Shown here piece after piece: positions 58,450 to 64,000 of a stretch of DNA of 64,000 nucleotides. The stretch comes from Streptomyces sp. CBMA152 (GTDB lineage Bacteria > Actinomycetota > Actinomycetes > Streptomycetales > Streptomycetaceae). The first letter of the stretch is position 1. Each line of letters opens with the position of its first letter. Below the pieces are notes generated by a model that saw only the letters and a list, made by a program, of their open reading frames with translations, did not search any database and was not told where the DNA came from. The translations under genes and the position numbers were made by a program. Where the stretch lies: assembly GCF_014596475.1 (NCBI RefSeq), contig NZ_MECJ01000011.1, positions 62,001-126,000 on the forward strand, read 5' to 3'.

Positions 58450-58880
58450 CCACACCCAGCGCGCTGGAGCGCCCCGCCGGTGTGCCCTTCGCCCGGCGAC
58501 TGGGCGCCCGACTGGTCCTGCTGCCCGCCGTCGCCCTCTCCTTCCTGCCGCCGCGCCGCATCCGCGCCATCCTCAACCTCGTCCGCCGTGGCGCCGCGCC
58601 CGCGACGGCCGTCCAGGCGAAGAACGCCCGCGACGCGATGTGCGCCGTGAGCCTGCTCTGCGCCGCCCCGCGCGGCTGCCTGCCCCGCTCCCTGGGCGCC
58701 GCACTCCTGTGCCGGCTTGGCGGCAGCTGGCCCACGTGGTGCACGGGGGCGCGGGTCGTACCGCCCTTCACCGCCCATGCCTGGATCGAGGCGGACGGCC
58801 GCCCCGTAGACGAAGGAGTGCCCGACGACTACTTCACCCGGCTGATGGCGGTCACCCCGGTGGGCCGGCCCGCTCGATGA
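58446..58880 (+). CDS. lasB2: lasso leader peptidase (transglutaminase-like, B2)
   Basis: A 144-residue cysteine peptidase that removes the leader. The catalytic Cys78 is in PRGCLPRSLGAALLCRLG, His111 in FTAHAWIEADG and Asp117 in the same segment, as in transglutaminase-like lasso B2 proteins. It overlaps both B1 and the transporter by ATGA. The hydrophobic N-terminal stretch (VLLPAVALSFLPPRR) is typical for B2 proteins. Confidence 0.9.
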   Translation: MTTPSALERPAGVPFARRLGARLVLLPAVALSFLPPRRIRAILNLVRRGAAPATAVQAKNARDAMCAVSLLCAAPRGCLPRSLGAALLCRLGGSWPTWCTGARVVPPFTAHAWIEADGRPVDEGVPDDYFTRLMAVTPVGRPAR

Positions 58881-60715
58881 CCCGGTCCGACGGGGAGGCC
58901 CCCGACCGTACGACCCGGGGCGCGGTCGCCGCCATGTTCCGGCTCACCGCCGGACACCGGGGCGCCATGGCGCTGGCCACGGTGCTCACCCTGGTGGGCT
59001 CCGCCCTGGGGCTGGCCCAGCCACTCGTCGCCAAACGCATCGTGGACGCGAGCGGCGCGGGCCGGACGTTCTGGTCGCTGCTGGCGCTGCTCGGCGCGCT
59101 GTTCACCGTCGAGGCGGTGACCGGGGCCATCGGCCGGTTCCTGCTGGAACGGATGGGTGAGGGCATCGTGTGCCGGCTGCGGCACGGCCTGGTCAGGCAT
59201 CTGCTCCGGCTGGAGATGAAGGAGTACGACCGGCATCGCACCGGCGACCTCATCTCCCGGGTCACCGCCGACACCACCCTGATGCGGGAGGTGGTGGCCC
59301 AGGCGCTGGTCGACCTGGGGACGGGGGCCGTCGTATCAGCGGGCGCGATCGCCCTGATGATGTGGCTGGATCCGCTGCTGCTGCTTCTGGTCGCCCTCAC
59401 GGTGGCCGCGGCCGCGGTGATCGTGGCCTCTCTGCTCAAGGGCATCAGGGCCGCGTCCGAACGCATCCAGAACTCGGTCGGCGCCATCGCCGCCGAACTG
59501 GAGCGCGCACTGGGCGCGTTGCCCATGGTCCGGGTGCACCGGGCGGAGGAGCGCGAGGCGGCGCGGATCGGCGAGCGGATCGACCAGGCGTACAGCGCGG
59601 GGGTACGGACCGCTCAGCTGGCCTCGGTGATGAGCCCCGCCGTCGAACTGGCCGTCCAGGGCTCCTTCTTGCTCGTCCTGGTCATCGGCGGTCTGCGCGT
59701 GAACAGCCACACGGGCTCGCTCGGCGACCTGGTCGCCTTCCTGCTGTACGCCTCGTATCTGGTCCTGCCCTTGTCGTCGGTCTTCCGGGCCGTCGGTCTC
59801 ATCCAGCGCGGTATGGGTGCCTACCAACGGGTGGCGGAGGCACACGACCTCCCGACGGAACCGGAGCAGCCCACCACCACCTGCTCGATCGCACACACCC
59901 GGCCCGCGTCGCAGCCGACGGCAGCACTCGCCCTGCGGGACGTCCACTTCGGTTACGAGCCGGACCGGCCCGTACTGCGCGGCGTCTCCTTCACCGTCCC
60001 CCATCGTCAGCAAGTCGCCCTGGTCGGACGGTCAGGAGCGGGCAAGAGCACCCTCTTCGCGCTGGTGGCACGGTTCTACGAACCGGATGAGGGAACCCTC
60101 CTGTTCGACGGCCGGCCCACGACCGAGCTGAGCCGCGACCGGTGCCGGGCGCGTATCGCCGTCGTCGACCAGAACACCCACGTCGTGCACGGTTCCCTGC
60201 GCGACAACGTCACGTACGCCGTACCAGACGCCAGCGACACCGAGATCGGCCGCGTCATCGAACTCGCCCAGCTGGAAGGGGTCGTCCGGCGTCTGCCCGG
60301 CGGTCTGTCGGGCGTGCTCGGCGAGCGTGGCGCGACGCTCTCCGCAGGGGAACGGCAGCGAGTCGCCCTGGCCCGCGCGCTGCTGGCCCGCCCCTCTCTG
60401 CTCCTGCTCGATGAACCGACCTCACACCTCGACGCCATCAACGAGGCAGCACTCACCACGGTCATGCGGGATGCCGCCCAGGAGTGCGCCCTTCTGGTGA
60501 TCGCGCATCGCCTGTCCACCGTCCGGCATGCCGACCGGATCGTCGTCCTGGAAGGCGGCCGAGCCATCGCCTGCGGGCGCCACGAAGAACTGCTCACCAC
60601 CAGCCCTGCCTACCGCAAACTCGCCGCCGGCCAAACTCTCACACCCGGAGCCGCGTTGCCTTCCACCGCCTGCCGATGCTGGCCACGCCCGGAAAGGAGT
60701 GGCCAGCATCAGTGA
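58877..60715 (+). CDS. lasD: lasso peptide ABC exporter (fused permease-ATPase)
   Basis: A 612-residue ABC half-transporter. Six transmembrane helices lie in residues about 20-310 and the ATPase domain follows, with Walker A GRSGAGKSTLFALVA, signature LSAGERQRVALARALLARP and Walker B LLLLDEPTSHLD. It exports the mature lasso peptide and so gives self-protection. The last codons run through a perfect 12-bp hairpin. It starts inside the peptidase stop (ATGA). Confidence 0.93.
   Translation: MTRSDGEAPDRTTRGAVAAMFRLTAGHRGAMALATVLTLVGSALGLAQPLVAKRIVDASGAGRTFWSLLALLGALFTVEAVTGAIGRFLLERMGEGIVCRLRHGLVRHLLRLEMKEYDRHRTGDLISRVTADTTLMREVVAQALVDLGTGAVVSAGAIALMMWLDPLLLLLVALTVAAAAVIVASLLKGIRAASERIQNSVGAIAAELERALGALPMVRVHRAEEREAARIGERIDQAYSAGVRTAQLASVMSPAVELAVQGSFLLVLVIGGLRVNSHTGSLGDLVAFLLYASYLVLPLSSVFRAVGLIQRGMGAYQRVAEAHDLPTEPEQPTTTCSIAHTRPASQPTAALALRDVHFGYEPDRPVLRGVSFTVPHRQQVALVGRSGAGKSTLFALVARFYEPDEGTLLFDGRPTTELSRDRCRARIAVVDQNTHVVHGSLRDNVTYAVPDASDTEIGRVIELAQLEGVVRRLPGGLSGVLGERGATLSAGERQRVALARALLARPSLLLLDEPTSHLDAINEAALTTVMRDAAQECALLVIAHRLSTVRHADRIVVLEGGRAIACGRHEELLTTSPAYRKLAAGQTLTPGAALPSTACRCWPRPERSGQHQ
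60675..60710. terminator. terminator hairpin of the lasso operon
   Basis: GATGCTGGCCAC pairs perfectly with GTGGCCAGCATC over a 12-nt loop. It lies within the last 14 codons of the exporter gene, before its stop codon at 60713-60715. There is no U tract. An unrelated gene begins downstream on the opposite strand. Confidence 0.75.
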
Positions 60716-60832
60716 GCCGGGTGCAAACAGATTCACCCTGCCGGGAATCCGATGCCCGCCCGGAAAACGGCGGTATCCGTGAGTGGATAATCAGTGAAAA
60801 TTGCCATCCCGGGCGACCAGCCCGTCACATCG

Positions 60833-61186
60833 TCACAGAATTTCGATGGAGTTGACCTTCGGCGGACGGTTCGGGAAGGTGATCTCGTGCCACCGCTCGA
60901 TCTTCACCGAATCACCGTTGGCGTCGTAGTAGATCAAGTCGTTGTTCCCCGTGGAGATCTTGTCGACCCACCACCCGCCGAAATCGGTCCTCCCCTTGTT
61001 CGCGTAGCAGTCCACACTGTCTCGCCCATTGCTGTGCGACCAGATCTTCAGGAAGTTTTCCCCACCGCGGCAGGCGACGTGGTCAATGGCGAAAGCGTTA
61101 CCGGTCGGCATGGCCATGGTGATCGCGGCAGTTGCGGCGAACGCCACGGCCGCGGAACGCGCGACCTTCTTTGTTTTTGAGATCAC
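60833..61186 (-). CDS. Streptomyces killer toxin-like protein (SKLP), beta/gamma-crystallin fold
   Basis: A 117-residue secreted protein. The GTG at 61186 has AGGAG 5 nt upstream, and the Sec signal ends AMPTGNAFA near residue 33. The mature part of 84 residues starts IDHVACRGGENFLKIWSHSN and continues with VDCYANKGRTDFGGWWVDK and ISTGNNDLIYYDANGDSVKI. It follows SKLP, a secreted cytotoxic protein that alters yeast and fungal cells, nearly throughout. It has two cysteines and the single crystallin-type domain of the WmKT yeast killer toxin. It is located directly downstream of the lasso cluster. Confidence 0.88.
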   Translation of the reverse strand: MISKTKKVARSAAVAFAATAAITMAMPTGNAFAIDHVACRGGENFLKIWSHSNGRDSVDCYANKGRTDFGGWWVDKISTGNNDLIYYDANGDSVKIERWHEITFPNRPPKVNSIEIL

Positions 61187-61556
61187 AAGTTCTCCTAAAC
61201 TCGAATATCGAATCGGGAGTTCACTTCGCGACGACCGCGCGGGCGGCGTGATGCTGAACACGCATCACCATGCCCCCGTAATGCGGCCATCGCGTCGTCT
61301 CGCGCTTGCACAACGACGATCCTATAAAGCGGCTGTACAGGGCAATCTGTTTAGTGCCGCCCGGCCGAAATGCGCCCCCGAATGTCCAGATCTGGGTACA
61401 TGTCAGGGAGTTGACAGGTTTAAGCCCGCGCCAACTCCGCTTCCTGTCACCCCTGTCGAGCAGGATGGCGCCGGGGTCGGGGCCGAGCCCGGCCGCCTCG
61501 GCCCGTCCAGCATCTTGACCGAGGACGACGCCGGAGTCCTTCCAGCTCGGTGAGCT
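61187..61556. other. gene-free region
   Basis: 370 bp upstream of the killer-toxin-like gene. TTGACA at about 61411-61416 on the plus strand is an isolated -35-like hexamer with no good partner. I see no gene or IS remnant. Confidence 0.4.
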
Positions 61557-63104
61557 TCACCCGTAGTTGCGCAGTTCGGGCCAGATCGTGCCCCAGGGGC
61601 GGAGGGGGTCAATGCAGACGTAGACGTGGCCGCCGGATTCGATGGTGTGGGTGCCGCCGAGGGTGGGGAGGGTGGCGACGGTATGGACGGTACGGAAGTA
61701 CTGGCGGAGGTGGGTCTCGTATCCGGGTGCGTGGTCGGGGCCGGGGGCGATGGCCACCACGGTTGTGGCGTTCGGGTTGCCGGGGCCCCACCACCAGTCG
61801 GTGTTCTGGGAGCTGACGGCGGTGGGCAGTCCGGTTCCGCGGCCCAGTTCGTTGATGGCGCCGGCCTCGCTGTAGTCCGCGGCGAAGATGACGGCGTTCG
61901 CGCGCTGCTCGGCCGGAAGTCCGTTCCACACCTGCCGTACGGTGCCGACCAGTTGGGGCCATCCCTGGGTCTCCCCGGAGATCGGGCTGATGCCGTAGGT
62001 CCAGGCCGTGGCGGAGGCCGGCAGCACCGGGAGGACGACCACGGCTGACAGCGTGGCCGAGACGGCGGTTCCGATCATCAGGTCGCGCAGCCGCCCCGGG
62101 CGGGCGTGCAGCCAGCCGTCGAGGTCAACCGCGCCGGCCGCCAGCAGGCACACGTACAGTCCGGCCAGGTAATAGACCTGCGCTCCGGTCGTCGCGGCGA
62201 ACAGGACGAACAGGACGGCGTAGGCGATCACCAGGCAGCGCCACAGCGGTCGGCCGGAGCGCCACAGGAACCGCAGGCCCGCCAGCCACAACAGCGTCAT
62301 CGCCAGGCAGGACATACCGAGTTGTCCCACGATCCACGTGAGGATGTTGGCCGGGCCGCCGTGTTCGCGGTTGAGCGCGTGGGTCATCTCGAACATGGCC
62401 CAGCCGTGGTGAGCCTGCCACCACAGGTCGGGCAACACCGCCAGAGCGGCGATCGCCGCGCCCGCGAGCAGCCGGCGGTCGGCCGCGGTCCGCCGGGCCG
62501 GGCCGAGCAGCACCGCGGTCAGCAGGACGGCTGCGAAGATCGCCGCGAGGTGGTTGAACTCCGCGCCGACGCCGACCAGCGCTCCGGCGGCGATCCACCA
62601 CCGCGTGTCGCCGGTGCGGCCGATCCGCACGACCACGCAGGCGATTGCCGCCCAGGCCAGCAGTTCGAACGAGGTCGTGTTGGCGACGTGCGCGCTGCCC
62701 AGGAGCACGGGCATGGTACCCGTGGCGATCGCCGCGAGCAGCTGCGCGCGTCGCGTGCCGCCGAACTCCCGTGCGGTCAGGGCACCCACGACCACCGTGC
62801 CTGCGGCGGCCAGCGCCGGCCACAGCCGCAGTCCCGCCTCCGAGACCCCGAAGAGGGACAGCGAGAGCCTGGCCATCAGCGGCGCCAGTACCGGCTGGTC
62901 CACGTAACTTGCCTGCAGGTGCCGGGCGCAGTCGAGGAAGTACAGCTCGTCGCGGTGGAAGCCGTAGCGCTGGGACAGCGCCATCAGCAGCGCGAGGACC
63001 GTCCCCGCGACGGCGAACACCCGCCGGTCCAGCGGTGCGATCCGCCCGCCGTCCTCCCCGGCCCGCGCCTCATGTCCCGCGTCCACCAGCCCTGCCGCGC
63101 TCAT
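61557..63104 (-). CDS. GT39/ArnT-like membrane glycosyltransferase (copy 2)
   Basis: A 515-residue GT-C-fold protein, paralogue of 29327-30862. It has RYGFHRDELYFLDCARHLQA then SYVDQPVLAPLMARLSL; the Asp/Glu pair of the first external loop is kept. About ten further helices and a C-terminal external domain with FAADYSEAGAINELGRGTGL follow. It should transfer a sugar from a polyprenyl-phosphate donor outside the membrane. The ATG at 63104 overlaps the stop of the upstream membrane-protein gene (ATGA), so the two are cotranslated. Confidence 0.86.
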   Translation of the reverse strand: MSAAGLVDAGHEARAGEDGGRIAPLDRRVFAVAGTVLALLMALSQRYGFHRDELYFLDCARHLQASYVDQPVLAPLMARLSLSLFGVSEAGLRLWPALAAAGTVVVGALTAREFGGTRRAQLLAAIATGTMPVLLGSAHVANTTSFELLAWAAIACVVVRIGRTGDTRWWIAAGALVGVGAEFNHLAAIFAAVLLTAVLLGPARRTAADRRLLAGAAIAALAVLPDLWWQAHHGWAMFEMTHALNREHGGPANILTWIVGQLGMSCLAMTLLWLAGLRFLWRSGRPLWRCLVIAYAVLFVLFAATTGAQVYYLAGLYVCLLAAGAVDLDGWLHARPGRLRDLMIGTAVSATLSAVVVLPVLPASATAWTYGISPISGETQGWPQLVGTVRQVWNGLPAEQRANAVIFAADYSEAGAINELGRGTGLPTAVSSQNTDWWWGPGNPNATTVVAIAPGPDHAPGYETHLRQYFRTVHTVATLPTLGGTHTIESGGHVYVCIDPLRPWGTIWPELRNYG

Positions 63105-63796
63105 ATGCTCGTCTTCCGGATCGTGGCGAAGCCGCTGACGAGCAGTACGGCGCAGGCAAGGGCGAGGACGCTGGTGAGGCCGGTGGCGGTGCCGAGGTGG
63201 TGGCCGATGTCCGTCCAGGAGTGCGTCCAGGTCGCGACGAGCGCGGCGAGCGCCAGTGTGCCGAGCTGTGCCGCGCCGAAGGCCGTGATGCCGGGCAGCC
63301 CGGCGCGGCGGTGGATCAGGCCGTAGCACATCCCGTAGGCGAACATCAGGAGGAGCGTGAGCGTCGCCGTGAGCCAGCACAGGTACCAGGGGCCGTCGAG
63401 CAGGTGGGAGACGCCGAAGTAGTCCATGGCGATGCCCCAGCCGCCGGTCGCGCCTTCCAGGGCCCGGCCGATCGCGATGACCAGTCCGAAGCAGGTGGCC
63501 AGGGCGAGGGCCAGCGTGGTGGCGGCGCGGAAGTAGCTACGCCGACTCACGCCGAGGGCGAGGGCGAAGGGCAGCGCCCGGGAGGCCGACTGGGCTCCTA
63601 CGCCGAGCATGGCGAGCGGGACCGCGATCAGGCCGGCGACCCAGCGGTGGTCGCCGTGGCCGGCCGGGATGAGCCGCAGGATCACCACGTCGAGGACGAA
63701 GCTGACGGCAGCCCATGCCCAGGGCAGCACCAGGTAGGTGACGCGGTCGAGGAGCAAGTAGCGGACGACGGTGAGGGTCGGGGTGGGTGGTCGCAT
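63101..63796 (-). CDS. ABC-2-like integral membrane protein
   Basis: A 231-residue membrane protein with about six helices (LPWAWAAVSFVLDVVILRLI, VAGLIAVPLAMLGVGA, ALALATCFGLVIAIG). ALGVSRRSYFRAATTLALAL resembles the cytoplasmic loop typical of ABC-2-type permeases. The start codon overlaps the stop of the gene before it (TGATG), and its stop overlaps the glycosyltransferase start. A permease role is inferred; no ATPase gene is visible in the window. Confidence 0.65.
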   Translation of the reverse strand: MRPPTPTLTVVRYLLLDRVTYLVLPWAWAAVSFVLDVVILRLIPAGHGDHRWVAGLIAVPLAMLGVGAQSASRALPFALALGVSRRSYFRAATTLALALATCFGLVIAIGRALEGATGGWGIAMDYFGVSHLLDGPWYLCWLTATLTLLLMFAYGMCYGLIHRRAGLPGITAFGAAQLGTLALAALVATWTHSWTDIGHHLGTATGLTSVLALACAVLLVSGFATIRKTSI

Positions 63797-64000
63797 CAGG
63801 GTGTCCTCGCGAGCAGGTCGGAGCCGTCGTGGTGCTCGGCCGCGAAGGCCGCGAGCTGCTGGAGCGTGACCTGCTCCAGGCGCAGGTGCAGGTGGTGGGC
63901 GAGTTCGCGGTCGCGTGCGTCGAGCCGGCCGACCAACACCGCCGTGGTCTGGGCACCCATCGAGCGCCGGTTCAGCGTCGCGCGGCCGGCGATCAGCCGG
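63796..64000 (-). CDS. hypothetical protein, C-terminal part (runs off the window)
   Basis: Reading the minus strand from the window edge gives RLIAGRATLNRRSMGAQTTA, a helical His/Leu-rich part (ELAHHLHLRLEQVTLQQLAA) and a stop at 63796-63798 that overlaps the next ATG. At least 67 residues are present. I cannot assign a family from this part. Confidence 0.55.
   Translation of the reverse strand, partial: RLIAGRATLNRRSMGAQTTAVLVGRLDARDRELAHHLHLRLEQVTLQQLAAFAAEHHDGSDLLARTP

Noticed and set aside
55803..60832. A peptidylarginine deiminase for the citrulassin-type lasso peptide
   Set aside because: None of the genes in or around the cluster has deiminase motifs; it must be encoded elsewhere if it exists.
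1..64000. tRNA, rRNA or CRISPR arrays
   Set aside because: I saw no tRNA-like cloverleaf with a CCA-type end, no rRNA sequence and no regularly spaced repeat array.

Overview
The window is chromosomal DNA of a Streptomyces-type actinomycete. It is very GC-rich throughout, uses GTG and TTG starts often, and carries many Ala-rich Sec, Tat and lipoprotein signal peptides. Tight ATGA/GTGA gene overlaps, a lasso peptide cluster and a Streptomyces killer-toxin-like protein point the same way. I see no rRNA or tRNA genes and no CRISPR array. Regulator/enzyme pairs, resistance genes, secreted proteins and decayed insertion sequences suggest an accessory (arm-like) region rather than core chromosome.

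Layout. 1-8.6 kb: MFS exporter end, ankyrin protein, TetR/Tet(X)-like monooxygenase pair, isochorismatase-like hydrolase/GlxA-type regulator pair, alcohol dehydrogenase, APH-family kinase and aldo/keto reductase. 8.8-11.8 kb: a four-gene minus-strand operon of polyprenyl diphosphate synthase, ABC ATPase, ABC permease and SRPBCC protein. 12-18.9 kb: secreted proteins (coiled-coil protein, degenerate GDPD, alpha/beta hydrolase, small cysteine-containing protein, GH65 glycosidase) interleaved with IS remnants and a 19-bp direct repeat. 19-24.7 kb: a resistance-type cluster of macrolide glycosyltransferase, Vat-type acetyltransferase, FG-GAP protein, cutA remnant, double-MerR regulator and erythromycin esterase. 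24.8-32.5 kb: USP plus ion permease, two DHFR-like reductases around a ricin-type lectin, a GT39-type membrane transferase and a Tat-exported berberine-bridge-type oxidase. 32.6-35.5 kb: a probable copper locus (permease, Met/His-rich lipoprotein, DUF6153-like protein) under a CsoR-type operator.

35.5-41.6 kb: LysR/SDR, XRE/MFS, and a MerR-HEAT plus HEAT-repeat operon with a classical 19-bp-spacer MerR promoter. 41.7-43.6 kb: a secreted CdtB-like nuclease fused to a lectin-like C-terminal half, the most striking single gene. 44.1-55.8 kb: a small secreted protein, a transposase remnant, TetR/amidase with a perfect 16-bp operator, two methyltransferases, a second copy of the secreted hydrolase, MarR/TPR-like, LysR/cupin, a lipoprotein and a stand-alone TOPRIM protein. 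56.0-60.7 kb: a complete five-gene lasso peptide cluster (A-C-B1-B2-D) whose core, LLGRHGNDRLILSKN, belongs to the citrulassin family. 60.8-64 kb: a killer-toxin-like beta/gamma-crystallin protein, a second GT39-type transferase and an incomplete membrane-protein operon.

Functionally, the window combines offence (lasso peptide, killer-toxin-like protein, CdtB-lectin) with defence (Tet(X)-like, APH, MGT, Vat, Ere and efflux genes). Most defence genes are paired with a divergent or adjacent regulator, and recognisable operators lie in the shared promoter regions.
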